Origin: Tridacna crocea
Taxonomy: Eukaryota; Mollusca; Bivalvia; Cardiida; Cardiidae
DNA length: 64,000 bases
Assembly: GCA_943736015.1 (NCBI GenBank)
Contig: OX031059.1
Span: 50,231,159-50,295,158, forward strand
Reading direction: 5' to 3'
Both the position numbers and the translations under genes were made by a program. The notes under the pieces were generated by a model. The model saw nothing but the letters and a program-made list of their open reading frames with translations, had not been told where the DNA came from and searched no databases. Positions 23,274 to 35,318 of this stretch are shown one piece after another (within the stretch, counting starts at the first letter, position 1; the number at the start of each line of letters is the position of its first letter).

Positions 23274-23492
23274 TTAATCCATTACCACACAATCCCTACT
23301 TTTGACACCCCTGAGAAAGAAGCCTTTTGAAAACATTGTGGGAAAAGGAGAAAATGCTGGTAACCAGCATTTTCTCCTTTTCCCACAATGTTTTTTACCT
23401 TTCACAAAACAAATTTCAAATTTTCAGTCACTTTTATTTTGTCGTCTGCAAATGCTTTCAATTTGGACCAGTCTAAATATTGTCGTTTGGTG
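23274..23492 (+). mobile_element. TTAA-palindrome MITE
   Basis: Near-consensus copy (perfect palindrome 23328-23394); right terminus mutated to GTTTGGTGAAAC. Confidence 0.85.
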
Positions 23493-23824
23493 AAACGCAC
23501 CACTGTTTGAGTGAAGACCTCTCCAATAATACAGAAACTATGTAACTATGTCAATAAACCCACCAGACTGTGAAATGTCTACTCACAGACAGACAATATT
23601 GGTCCATAGATGTTTTCTGGATGAAAGCTGTTAGATATGAAATAATTTTAACCCAATTTTATGTAAACTGACATATTTTCATCAAATATAATTGTCTAAT
23701 ATGATTGATTCCCTAGTTAAAGCCTGGGGTAAGGTATTACACATGGAAAATCTACAAAGCCCTGGATGACATCCTATGCAGGCTAATTGTTACTGTTCAC
23801 TGGTTTTGACATAACATTTAAATA

Positions 23825-25066
23825 CAGTCAAACCTGCCTGATCGGCCACCTGTATAAGAGCGCCACCTGCATAATCCGTACATCCCCAATGCAATTTACT
23901 CTAAAATGAACCTTGATAAGAGCACCACCTGCGTGACCCAGCCAACGGCCGTTACTTTTGGGTCCGAAAATCGGCCGAAACCTGCATAAACGCGCCACCA
24001 AAATTTTATGATGACCGGTTTTCAAACTTGTATACTGGGGTAAAAAGATCGAAAACATCGCCGCCATTTTTGTTTACCGATCAGGAAGCCCCACATACAT
24101 ATGATAGTCCTGTGTTAAGGGTTTAATGTCGCTGACTTGGCTTGATTAGACAATGAAATCAATAATTGATCATTTGTTAATCGTTTTATGACCACCAAAT
24201 ACTATAAAGAAGATGATTAGCTGGAAACAAACACCCTTCAGCCTTAAAATGGGTCGGAGATTGTCACAGTTTGACAGGTGTCATTATTCAATTATAGATC
24301 ATTGTAGAACAACATATGATGAATTTGAAAACCGATATTGACCAGATTTTAACACATTAATGCGTATTTTTGATAATCCATTTCACACTTATCATGGCTG
24401 ACACGTATGAATGATTTTGTAGAGGCAAATTTGAGACAAGAGCTCTTTCAACCTTCGTAAAGCATTTCTACCAGACTGTGACATAAATTGTGGATTATAA
24501 AATAAGGACTGTACCCTGTCTTCCTGAGTAAATTAAATATGTTTTTTAGATTTTTTTTCTTTAACCCATTACCACACAATAGCTACATCTGACGACTCTG
24601 GAGAAGAAACTCTCTATAAACATTGTGGGAAAAGGAGAAAATGCTGGTAACCAGCTTTTTTTCCTTTTCCCACAATGTTTTCTACCCTTCCCAAAACAAA
24701 TTTCAATGTTTGACTCACTCTAAGTTTGTCATTCGCTTATGCTTTGAATTTGGACCAGTCTACAATTTTGTGGTCTGTTAAAGAGTTAATTGGGAAATGT
24801 CCAATAATTTAATAATTTTGGTGGATTCTCAAGTCATTCAGATGGGTTATTAGATCTTGTCCAAAAAATCTCGAAAAAAATGTAAAAGTTACATGATTTT
24901 TGGCCACATCAAATCTATTGCCTGTAGTTTCTTTCAAGTTGGGTCAGTCCAAAATTTTGGACGTAATGAGTCACCTCAGTTATAGAACCTGGATAAGACA
25001 GCCACCTGTATAAGACAGCCACTTTGGGTCAGTCCCAGAGCTGGCTGTCTTATACAGGTTTGATTG
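23825..25066. mobile_element. Mariner-type non-autonomous element, ~1.24 kb
   Basis: Ends CAGTCAAACCTGCCTG and the inverse of CAATCAAACCTGTATAAG lie next to TA on each side (23823-23824; 25067-25068). Subterminal GCCACCTGTATAAGA/GCCACCTGCATAA motifs repeat at both ends. It contains a later MITE (24561-24789). No transposase ORF. TA targets with CAGT-type termini point to Tc1/mariner; the superfamily call is inference. Confidence 0.6.
24561..24789 (+). mobile_element. TTAA-palindrome MITE inside the mariner-type element
   Basis: Complete with TTAA at both ends. A right-half fragment of another copy lies at ~24895-24975. Confidence 0.83.
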
Positions 25067-25742
25067 TACGTCTACATGAAAAAAATTTATATGCAAATGG
25101 AATGTTTCTGACTTTATTTGGAATATAATATACAAATTTGTAAGCTATGCATTTCTTTATCCTTTCGGTATATATCTGGAGTTTGACATAATTAACCATT
25201 TTTTTCTAACCTAAGGTGATTTATTTTTCAGTTAGTCCAAGGTGTTATTAAGAAAACCATTCTAACCAATTTCTTCATGAATTTTGGTGAGAAAAAGCGG
25301 CTTTTAACATCATAGTTACAAGGTTTTTTTTTATAAAATTGACAGAGTGATCTATAATTTTAAGATGACTGTATACAAGTTTGTCTGTGATAATATTGAA
25401 TAAAAATATTCTGACCAAGTTTCATGCAGATAAGGTAAGGAATACTCTTCCCTGAGTGTACAAAATATGGGCAAAAGTTGCAACGGATATCTAGATACAT
25501 GGATACAACAAGAACCTAAGAACTAAGCCCCTATAGCTGCCAAAAGTGAAGAAGTGGGTATTAAAATATATTCGGGTGGTCCAAGTGTTACTGGCATTAA
25601 AATGACTTTTATAGGTATGTCAGATCTGTTTATCTTTTGTTCACATTTTACCTGATTTTAAAATTGTTTCTTTTAGCACGTGACTAACACTAGCCTTGGT
25701 CATAAAATTAATCATTTTTTCTTTATCTAATATTATGCTCTC

Positions 25743-25972
25743 TCAACTCATTACCAAACGACAATATTATAGGCTTGTCCAAATTGAAAGCATTTGCAGA
25801 CGACGTAATAAAAGTGACTGAAAATTTGAAATTTGTTTTGTGAAGGGTAGAAAAATTGTGGGAAAAGGAGAAAATGCTGGTAACCAGCATTTTCTCCTTT
25901 TCCAACAATGTTTTTTCTAAAGGCTTCTTTCTCAGGGGCGTCAAAAGTAGGGATTGTGTTGTAATGGGTTAA
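25743..25972 (-). mobile_element. TTAA-palindrome MITE
   Basis: Left TTAA mutated (TCAA); right TTAA 25969-25972; palindrome nearly perfect. Confidence 0.83.
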
Positions 25973-26298
25973 TCCCTGTCTGCTATAGATCTTTGGCAGC
26001 TGCCTGTTTATTGCTTTCATTATTATTATTGCCTGGGACATTCGAGGGTCACCCCATGATGCTGAATTTAGCAGATAATCTAATCATAGATTTGTTTTTT
26101 AGTGTCACTGGTTGAAAACAACAGATTCACCATTTTTAGACAAATTCAAATACAACACAGTGTTTTCATAGATAACTTACTTTCTCAAACTGATCTGTGT
26201 CATCAAAAATGCATCACCTTCAACAACCCTTGTTGTTCATAAACTACCCTCCAACACCATTGTGAATAAGCTGTTTGAAATCATGTTGTCAGTATTTA

Positions 26299-26476
26299 AT
26301 AAGGTGGCCCACATTTGGAAATTTGATCAAAATGAGATTAGTGGAATTTTGGCATCTATTTTTGTCATTTATGTGCAAAAACCAATTGCAAACATCTACT
26401 TTATCCCACTGAGATATGGAATAAAGTAGATGTCACTGTGATGGGCTTTTTAATGTCCCAAGGCCACCCTTTATGA
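26299..26476. mobile_element. Small TIR element (~178 bp) with central hairpin
   Basis: AAGGTGGCCCA at the left and GGCCACCCTTT at the right are inverted. The centre holds a hairpin CATCTACTTTATCCC..GGAATAAAGTAGATG (26394-26433). Probably a MITE; family unknown. Confidence 0.5.
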
Positions 26477-26739
26477 CAATGTAGTGTCCAAATGACAGAA
26501 CAGGAAAAATTAATGGACTGGACCTCAGGCTAGACTAACACATGCAACCTCCTGTACAATCTTAATACAACGGGCGTGTGGTTTGTGGCATTTTTGAATA
26601 ATAATTCAAAATTCGAAATTTCATAAAATTTTGAGCAGTCATGTATTAAATATTACATAAAACAAGGAAAAAGGAAAAAGGAAGAGAGGTACTTGGGCAA
26701 TGTTCCAACATGTTTTGAAATTTCACAAAGTTTTGGGCA

Positions 26740-29042
26740 CTGATAAAGGAGAACCTAGTGAAAAACAATTTTTTCCATGAAGTCCCCTTTTTCCTTTGAT
26801 GCAGCCTTAATTTGAGAAACCAGGAAAGACTTATTTGCGCATTAATAATTCATAGATTGCAAAAACAAAGGGCACATGTTGAAACTTGTAAAACAAGATA
26901 TAACCATGAAATGTTGACAAAAACTGAACAAGATATTGATAAAAATTGAAATTTTGCATTAGGGCCCCTTTTTCATTTTACAAGAAACCCCCTTTTTCCA
27001 TGACAGAGGGTCAAATTGAAAAACACATAGATAAAGAAACAAGAGCACATGGTGAAACTTTGAAAAAACAATATAACCATGAAGTTTAATGAAATTTTGA
27101 CCAAAACTGAATGAAATTTTAGTAACAAGAGGACCTATATCGCTCACCTGAGTACCAAGCAGTAAAGATTTACAATGAAGATAAATACCAAATATCGAAG
27201 TGCAAGGCCAAAGCTTTAGGTTTTCTTGGTTTAGATAAGAAGATAATCTTTCTTAACCAAACCCGGTTATATAAATATTTAAGAGAAGTTTGAAAGTGCT
27301 CAGGTGAGCTAACTAGAGCCTTAATTTTAAGTATTTTGGTAGAGGGCCACTAGATGATGCTACATGCCAAATATGAAAGCTCTAGCCCTTAAGGTTTGGG
27401 ACAAGAAGATTTTTGAAGATTTCCTTCTTTATCTCTATGTGAAATCCGAGAACCCACAACATAGGACCATTTTCCATACTAGGGCCATTATTTGAAGTAT
27501 TTTAATAGGGGGCCACTAGATGATACTACATGCCATATATGAGAGCTCTAGCCTTTATGGTTTGGGACAAGAAGATTTTTAAAGATTTCCTTCTTTATCT
27601 CTATGTGAAATCCAAGAACCCACAACATAGGGCCATTTTCAACACTAGGGCCATAATTTGAAGTATTTTGGTAGAGGGCCACTAGATGATGCTGCATGCC
27701 AAATATAAAAGCTCTAGCCCTTAAGGTTTGGGACATAAAGTTTTTTACAGATTTCCTTCTTTATCTCTATGTGGAATCAGAGAACCCACAACATAGGGCC
27801 AATTTCCACACTAGGACCATTATTTGAAGTATTTTGGTAGAGGGCCACTAGATGAAACTACATGCAATATATGAGAGCTCTAGCCCTTATGGTTTGGGAC
27901 AAGAAGATTTTTAAAGATTTCCTTCTTTATCTCTATGTGAAATCCGAGAACCCACAACATAGGGCCATTTTCAAACTAGGGCCATTATTTGAAGTATTTT
28001 GGTAGAGGGTCACTAGATGATGCTACATGCCAAATATGAAAGCTCTAGCCCTTACGGTTTGGGACATGAAGATTTTTAAAGATTTCCTTCTTTATCTCTA
28101 TGTGAAATCCGAGAACCCACAACATAGGGCCAATTTCTACACTAGGGCCATTATTTGAAGTATTTTAATAGAGGGCCACTAGATGATACTACATGCCATA
28201 TATGAGAGCTCTAGCCTTTATGGTTTGGGACAAGAAAATTTTTAAAGATTTCCTTCTTTATCTCCATGTGAAATCCAAGAACCCACAACATAGGGCCATT
28301 TTCAACACTAGGGCCATAATTTGAAGTATTTTGGTAGAGGGTCACTAGATGATGCTACATGCAAAATATGAGAGCTCTAGCCCTTACGGTTTGGGACAAG
28401 AAGATTTTTAAAGTTTTTTCTCTCGGTTGCCATGGCAACCAGAGTTCTCCATGGAATTCAAATCTTTGAAGTATTTTGAAAGTGCATCACTTAAGGATCA
28501 TTTCTGTGAAGTTTCACTGAAATCTGTTGGGCGGTTTCAGAGGAGAAGAATTTTTAAGTAATTGTTCACGGACGGACGGACACACGGACGGACACACGGA
28601 CGGACGGACGCCGGACAACGATCGATCACAATAGCTCACCCTGAGCACTATGTGTTCAGGTGAGCTAAAAATTGGAATTTTGCAAGAAGCCCCCGTTTTC
28701 CATGATAGAACGTCAACTTAAAAAACACCCAGATTAAAAATAGCAAGGGCACATGCTAAAACTTTCCATAAACAATATAACCATGAAGTTTCATGATATT
28801 CTGACAAAAACTGAATGAGATATTGGTAAAAATTGCAATTTTGCATTAAGCCCCTTTTTTCCATGACACGGGGTCAAATTGAAAATCCAGGAAAACTATA
28901 TTGGCACCTTACCCTAAGGAGTTTATATATGAAGTTTTATCCAATTTGGTCCAAGGGTTGTGGAGAAATGGCTTCGGACGGACGGACGGACAGACAGACG
29001 GAAGGACGGACGGACGGAAGGACAGACGGACAGACAGACGAA
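26740..29042 (+). repeat. ~160-bp tandem repeat element, split by another pearl-like element
   Basis: Monomers carry CCCCTTTTTCCATGACA, GGGTCAAATTGAAAA and AACAATATAACCATGAAGTTT. They occupy ~26740-27121 and resume at 28673-29042 after the insertion 27122-28672. The right end is a long imperfect GGAC/GACA microsatellite (28975-29040). Confidence 0.6.
27122..28672 (+). mobile_element. Pearl/HINE-like element with 166-bp tandem core and ACGG microsatellite
   Basis: It starts AACAAGAGGACC and CGCTCACCTGAG. A first AGTGCTCAGGTGAGCTAA terminus-like block occurs at 27295-27313. Core monomers start at 27329, 27495, 27661, 27827, 27992, 28158 and 28324 (165-166 bp apart), marked AAGTATTTTGGTAGAGGGCC. 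A TTGCCATGGCAACC block (~28427) and an ACGGACGG/ACAC microsatellite (28568-28610) precede the 3' end GAGCACTATGTGTTC and AGGTGAGCTAAAA. It sits inside another tandem-repeat element. Confidence 0.78.
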
Positions 29043-29045
29043 GCG

Positions 29046-29214
29046 GCATAATAAATGTGACTGAAAAGTTAAAATTTGCCATGGAAAGTGTAGAAAACAT
29101 TGTGGGAAAAGGAGAAAATGTTGGTTACCAGCATTTTCTCCTTTTCCCATGATGTTTTCAAAAGGCTTCTTCCTCAGGGTCGTCAAAAGTGGTCATTATG
29201 TGGTAAAAGGTTAA
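29046..29214 (-). mobile_element. TTAA-palindrome MITE, left end replaced by microsatellite
   Basis: Begins abruptly after the GGAC/GACA run at AATAAATGTGACTGAAAAG; palindrome 29092-29158; right TTAA 29211-29214. Confidence 0.78.
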
Positions 29215-29526
29215 ATGATTATTATTTTAATTCAAAAGCATTTTAACACCTGCTTTGTTAACTCTTGGCAGCTGCTGTGGAGCTTTGAGTTTGCTTTAAC
29301 ACTTATATGTCTGACACCAAGTAAACTCTAGATTTATTTTGCCGTTTCAGAAAATTGAATTGTCGGGAAAGCCTGCCAGAAAATATTGACATTGTTTGAA
29401 AAGTATCTTCTTTCCATGTCTGTTATAGTTTGAAAGATCCATTAAACACGTATGACATTTAAGTCTGCCTGAACTTTCTTACACAGGGATCATTTGAAAT
29501 CTACCCCCACTCCACCATTAATTGAA

Positions 29527-29755
29527 TTAACCCATTACCACTCAATCCCTACTTTTGACGACCCTGAGAAAGAAGCCTTTAGAAAACATTGTAGGTAACG
29601 GAGAAAATGCTGTTAACCAGCATTTTCTCCTTTCCCCACAGTGTTTTCTACTCTTCAAAAAACAAATTTCAAATTTTCAGTCACTTTCATTTTGTCGTCT
29701 GCAAATGCTTTCGATTTGGACAAACCTAAAATATTGTTGTTTGGTAATGGGTTTA
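29527..29755 (+). mobile_element. TTAA-palindrome MITE
   Basis: Left TTAA intact; right end GTAATGGGTTTAG. Confidence 0.82.
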
Positions 29756-29892
29756 GGAAGTTGAATATCTTAAGTAAATATCTTAAATTTAGTACTTTGT
29801 CATGGCTGCAAATCACCTCTCTTATAATTGTGTTTTTTTTATTAAGCAAAGAGAAAGAAGACCGCTGGACAAGAATATCATGATTTCAAGAT

Positions 29893-30122
29893 TTAACCAA
29901 TTACCACACAATCCCTACTTTTGACAACCCTGAGAAAGAAGCCTCTAGAAAACATGGTGGGAACAGGAGAAAATGCTGGTAACCAGCATTTTCTCCTTTT
30001 CCTTCAATGTTTTCTATTCTTCACAAAAACAAATTTCAAATTTTCAGTCACTTGTACTTTGTCGTCTGCAAATGCTTTCAATTTGGACTGGTCTACAATA
30101 TTGTTGTTTGGTAAGGAGTTAA
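29893..30122 (+). mobile_element. TTAA-palindrome MITE
   Basis: Complete with TTAA at both ends; left palindrome arm AACATGGTGGGAACAGG. Confidence 0.83.
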
Positions 30123-30387
30123 GAAACAGGGAAACCCATTGTAACTTTTCACTTTCATCTTCAGCAACAAGTTGAATCTGATGAGTGTGTATGAAAACAT
30201 AATTCTGTCAAAGCTGACATTGAGTAGAAATGATCACTGGTGTCTCACTGGGCTCTTGAGACAAATTAATATTTTCTTTCAATTCTCTGAAATACTTGAA
30301 CACTTTATCAAGTGACACTGTATCATAACAACACTGTGAAAGTGTAACAGAAACAGGCACAAGCTAAGGTATCTTTGTAATCAATGC

Positions 30388-30615
30388 TTAACCCATTTAA
30401 ACACAATCCCTACTTTTGACGCCTGTGGGAAAGACTCCATTAGAAAACATTGTGGGAAAAGGAGAAAATGCTGGTAACCTGCATTTCTCCTTTTCCCACA
30501 ATGTTTTCTACTCTTCACAAATCATATTTCAAATTTTCAGCCTCTTTTATTTTGTGGTCTGCAAATGCTTTTGATTTGGGCAAGCCAAAAATATTGTTGT
30601 TTGGTAATGGGTTAA
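30388..30615 (+). mobile_element. TTAA-palindrome MITE
   Basis: Complete with TTAA at both ends; palindrome slightly asymmetric (GGTAACCTGCATTTCTCC). Confidence 0.83.
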
Positions 30616-30643
30616 AGTATTCATGATTTGATTACAGGGGGCT

Positions 30644-30872
30644 TTAACACTCTAACAAACAATCCCGAATTTTTATGATCCTTGAGAGGCAGGGTTTTGA
30701 AAACATCATGGGAAAAGAAAAAAATGCTAGTAACTACCATTTTCTCCTTTTCCCACACTGTTTTTCTTTCAAACAGAGACAAAGTTTATCATTTGAAACA
30801 TATTTATTCATAGTCTGCCGATCCTTTTAATTTGGATAAATCTAAAATTTTGTTGTTTGGTAAAGAGTTGAA
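30644..30872 (+). mobile_element. TTAA-palindrome MITE
   Basis: Older copy, left TTAA present, right end GTAAAGAGTTGA. Confidence 0.75.
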
Positions 30873-31241
30873 ACAAAATTCATTTTGCAAATATTCTTTA
30901 AAGAATCTTAACAAAGACTGTTAATCTTTCTTTGCATACAATGACAGCTAAAGAGCTAAAGCATAAATAGAAACACATTTTAATGGAATGCGATAACCAT
31001 ATTACATTTTATTCTAATTCCTTTAATTCTTCTTGTTTTAAAGCATACTTCTATATGACTTGACACAACAATAAAATGGTAAGTGCACAACTCTCATCTC
31101 ACCAGAAATTTCTGGCTATAGTCATCTTAGAAGTCTAAAACAATATAAGCTATTTCAGGCATCACTTCCTCTACAAGAAATGTCTTGGTTTGTTTTTCCC
31201 AAATTTCAGGAAGGTGAATGAGCAATCTCATGTGATGTCAA

Positions 31242-31471
31242 TTAACTCATTACCAAACGAAAAAACTTTAGACAGGTCCAAATCTAAAGCCTTTGTAGAG
31301 GATAAAATAAAAGTGACTGAAAATTTGAAAGTTATTTTGTGAAGAGTAGGAAACATTGTGGAAAAAGGAGAAAATGCTGGTTACCAGCATTTTCTCCTTT
31401 TCCCACAATTTTTTCTAAAGGCTTCCTTCCCAGGATCATCAAAAGTAGGGATTGTGTGGTAATGAGATGAA
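31242..31471 (-). mobile_element. TTAA-palindrome MITE
   Basis: Left TTAA present, right end GTAATGAGATGA; perfect core. Confidence 0.82.
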
Positions 31472-31876
31472 TATGAATGAGACTATCAATTACAAGTATA
31501 AATATTCACTATCATATAAAAATACAATGTAACCATTGACTTAGCTTAAACAAGAGGGCAATGATGGCCCTGTATCACTCCACTTCTTTTTTAACCCCTT
31601 ACCAAACAAATTGAAGTGTTCATGACCCTGAAAAAGAGGGCCTTCAAAAACAATGCGCACTGTCAGGCAATACAAGTAGGCTACTTCATTGGCATAACAG
31701 GTAAAGTTCTTGGAAAAAAGACCTAAGTGATAAAAGTCTTACTCTGAATTTATTATTCAACTCATGTGAGGATAACTATTAGCATCAAAATGAATCACTC
31801 TCCCTGAAAACAGAATATTTCTATAAAAAAAACTTAATGTCTAGCACCAATTCTATTACGTCATACTATTTCCGGT

Positions 31877-31917
31877 ATCAAATGAGATGTGCAGTGACCG
31901 TGAAGCATTTCGTCAGT
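31877..31917 (+). repeat. DIRS left inverted repeat
   Basis: These 41 bp are the reverse complement of 36489-36529. Outside them the left end carries 28 further bases (31849-31876) that are matched only in the ICR. Confidence 0.9.
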
Positions 31918-32159
31918 GCGCTGTTGTACCTTGAGGAGTGAAGACTGGTCTCGGCTTCTCTCTATATACAACACTACCGTGACGAATTCTTTTCTATTCG
32001 TCAGTTCATTTTTGGTTGAATATATTCTTTGGAACATATATTCAAACCTTTTTAAGCTATCTTGGTAGCTTATTATTTATTCTGTTCGCAGAATTTTGTT
32101 GTCGTAATTTCACGACTGCCTCTTTGTGACTTCGGCCACTTTTCGGCCACGTGGACAAT

Positions 32160-33278
32160 ATGGCTGACAAGGAAGTACAGCTGTCAAAAGACAGTGCGGT
32201 TTCGGCCGCTTCTGGAGGAAAGAAGTTTACAACAACTTCTTCGAAGGCACCTATAGCAAAACCTGGTCCTTCTAATGCCTCGACAAGTACCACTTCTTCG
32301 ACGGGCACGAAAATGTCGACCAAAGAGGCCCAAAATCCGCCCATGCGGGAGCTCGTGGGTATTTTGCGAGAACTTAATGCCAATTTAAATGCCCAGAGTG
32401 AGCGTATTGACAAACAGAATCAAAGTATTGACTTTTTGATGTCACAATTGAATGACCCTTGTAGCTATGCAGATGATTCTCAAGTTGATGAATCTGAGTA
32501 CAATTATGATGACGAGACCGACTGTTCTTATCCTGAACAGGGCGACCAGGAGTCTCCTATTGAACCATTACAAAATTCCATATTCAAAAAGATGTCATAC
32601 AAATTTCAGCAGACAGAACCTTTGGATGTTGATGTACATCCTGATCTGGCAAGTTTGGTAAATAACTCATTTAGGAATGGACTGTCAGAGGAAAATTAAG
32701 ATGAATTATGTAAACAAATTCATCGTCCTGAGAATTGTGATGCCCTTGTTAAGACCAGGGTTAATCAAGGAATATGGCGTCTTCTGAAAAGCTTTACTCA
32801 AGCTGAGGACACTAGACTTACAGCAATACAGGGTGTTATGTTGAAAGCAGCCACTAATATTGTTAAACTTTTGGAAAAACTTAGTTCATCAGATTCCGAG
32901 CATGTTGAATTAGGGACCACAGCTATAGCTCTACTCGGTCATGCTAATAAGATGATAAATACCAAGAGGAAAGATCTGCATAAGTCCGACCTGGACTCCA
33001 AGTACCATTACTTAGCCTCTGCCTCTTTACCATACACTGATCTACTGTATGGTAATGATACTGATGTTAACAACAATGTGCGTGAAATAAACACTATGAA
33101 TAAGATTGGGAAGTATCCTGGACGAGGTGCTTTTGCCAGAGGCCAGAGTCATGGAAAACGTGGTTTTTCTCCTTACCCTGCACGAGGGCGTGGTTTTCGA
33201 GGCCGTGGTAGAGGTGGCCCTATGAATAGACCAGACAGTTCTGGACCAACAAAAAACCCCAAACCACAGAAAAAGTAG
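32160..33278 (+). pseudogene. DIRS Gag-like ORF1 with one in-frame stop
   Basis: The frame starts at ATG 32160 (an in-frame GTG at 32151 is not a credible eukaryotic start) and would give ~372 residues. It is cut after 179 codons by TAA at 32697-32699, then stays open in the same frame to TAG at 33276-33278. The sequence after the stop (DELCKQIHRPENCDALVKTR) is typical of DIRS ORF1, so this is one protein with a nonsense mutation, not two genes. The N-terminus is Ser/Thr-rich; about residues 60-100 (LRELNANLNAQSERIDKQNQ) look coiled-coil-like; the C-terminus is RG-rich (GRGFRGRGRGG), as in nucleic-acid-binding Gag tails. The likely role is packaging of element RNA. Confidence 0.85.
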
Positions 33279-35318
33279 AGGTCAGTACACCTGTTTTTTA
33301 TGCTGGTAGAATATCTGATTACATTGAAAATTGGAGAAAAATAACTTCAGATGAAAATGTTTTAGACATAGTCCAGCATTGCCACATTGAATTTGAACAA
33401 GGTGAAAACCCTGTTAACTCCCATTGCCCTAAAAATAAATTTACTGTGCATGAAGAAAAAGTCATTGATGATGAAATCCAGAATTTATTAGATATGGCAG
33501 TCATTGAAGAAGTTGATCATCATCCAGAGGAATATATTTCTCCAATTTTTGTAATCCCAAAATGCAATGGCGAATATAGAATGATTTTAAATCTAAGAGA
33601 ATTGAATGAGCATGTACAATACCATCACTTTAAAATGGATACTTTTGAATCGGTCATAAAATTAGTCAAGCCAGATATGTATTTTGCTAGTACTGATATT
33701 AGCCATGGCTATTATAGTGTACCTATTGCAAAAGAAGATAGAAAAAAGCTTAGATTTTCACACAAAAATAAAATCTACCAGTACCGAGCTCTTCCCAATG
33801 GAATTTCTTGTGCACCAAGGCAATTTACAAAATTGATGAAACCTGTATATGCATCTTTGCGCATGCTTGGTCATAAAAATTCTGGATACATTGATGATTC
33901 TCTGTTAATGGCTGATACACAGTCAGACTGTGCAAATAATATTTTTGATACTGTGAGTCTTATGTCAAATCTTGGTTTTTTGATTCATGAAAAGAAATCA
34001 GTTCTTGTACCAACAAAAAAAGATTACCTTCCTCGGTAATGATATTGATTCAGAAAAAATGATTGTCACGTTACCTAACAATAAGATAGAAAAAATAGTT
34101 AAAGCATGTACAGAGCTCTTTATGGCAAAAAGAGCTAGAATACGCCAGGTTGCACATGTATTGGGTCTCATGGTTTCTTCCTTTTCGGCAGTTGAATTTG
34201 GTCCTTTACATTACAGGATCATTGAACATGAAAAAATTCAGGCTGTAAAACAAGTCTGTGGTGATTATGACTCGTATATGGCAATTACACCTGAAATGAG
34301 AGATGATCTTTCCTGGTGGATGCATGATCTCTACACACAAGAACGAAAAATTTGTCATGGAAATCCAGACATCATAATCACTACTGATGCAAGTGCTTTT
34401 GGATGGGGTGCCATTTGCAAAAATATCAAGATAGGTGGCCGTTGGAATGACTTTGAGATCCAGAATCATATCAATTATTTAGAATTGCTGGCTGCATACT
34501 TAGCTGTTAAAGCATTCTGCAAGGAAAAATCTAGTGTACATGTTCAAATTCTGTCTGATAATTCCAGTACAGTTTCATACATTTGTAGTATGGGGGGTAA
34601 GATAAAAAATTTGAATGATCTTGCAAGAGAAATGTGGCTTTGGTGTAAAGACAGAGAAATTTGGCTATCATCCACTCATATACCTGGTGTAGAGAATCAA
34701 GCAGATTTTCTATCAAGAAATTTCAATGAGAATGTTGAGTGGAAACTGAATGAATCTATTTTTAATGAGTTGGTTAGTATTTTTGGTTTGCCGGAGGTAG
34801 ACATGTTTGCCTCTACATCAAATAAACAGTTAGATAGATTTGTTTCATGGAAACCTGATCCAGATGCAGAAGCTATAAATGCTTTTTCAATAAGTTGGGA
34901 AAGAAAATACATATATGCTTTTCCTCCTTTCAGTTTGTTAGGTCGACTTCTTCAGAAGACTCGACAGGATCAGGCAGATGTCTTACTGGTGGCTCCTTTT
35001 TGGGTGACACAGAACTTCTACACAACTATTTTGGAGATGTTAACCCACGATCCTTTTATCATCAAAGTAGGCCAGAACACTCTGAGATTACCTTTAACAG
35101 AGAAAAAACATCCTCTACTGAACAAACTACATCTAATGCTGTGTCGTATATCAGGAAATCCTATGAAAGTAAAAAACTATCAGAAAAATCTATTGACATC
35201 ATCATGGCGTCCTGGAGACAATCCACTAAGAAGCAGTATTCCACATACATTAACCGATGGATTTCATTCTGTGATGAAAGGAAAATTGATACGTTTCAAA
35301 CCCCTATTGAATTTGTAA
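33230..35318 (+). pseudogene. DIRS reverse transcriptase-RNase H, broken by one frameshift
   Basis: The frame opens at 33230, overlaps the end of Gag and lacks an early ATG, which fits expression by -1 frameshift. The N-terminal part (FYAGRISDYIENW) is DIRS-like. The RT domain shows SPIFVIPKCNGEYRM, NLREL, a DISHGYYSVP region and the catalytic YIDD at 33887-33898. In the A-run 34015-34021 (seven A) the frame shifts: the old frame stops at 34037-34039, while the family motif ITFLGNDID continues one frame over from 34023. RNase H follows with TDAS (~34384), ELLAAY (~34480), SDNSS (~34555) and ADFLSR (~34700), its acidic residues present. A DIRS-type C-terminal region (LLVAPFW, HPLLNKLHLM) ends at 35318. 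Only one base separates it from an open frame. Confidence 0.88.
33251..33257 (+). promoter_or_regulatory. Candidate -1 ribosomal frameshift site A AAA AAC
   Basis: The heptamer lies in the correct phase of Gag (ACA AAA AAC). Slipping back one base makes the next codon CCC at 33257, which is the reading frame of the RT ORF. That frame is open from 33230 and has no ATG before the conserved RT N-terminus. This is the canonical X XXY YYZ form. I did not identify a downstream pseudoknot. Confidence 0.6.

Noticed and set aside
21661-28410. Regularly spaced repeats that could be mistaken for a CRISPR array
   Set aside because: Units are 145-166 bp head-to-tail with no short repeat/unique spacer pattern, and the host is a eukaryote.
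32057-32413. 118-codon minus-strand frame opposite the DIRS Gag
   Set aside because: Shadow of the Gag coding strand; no independent motif.
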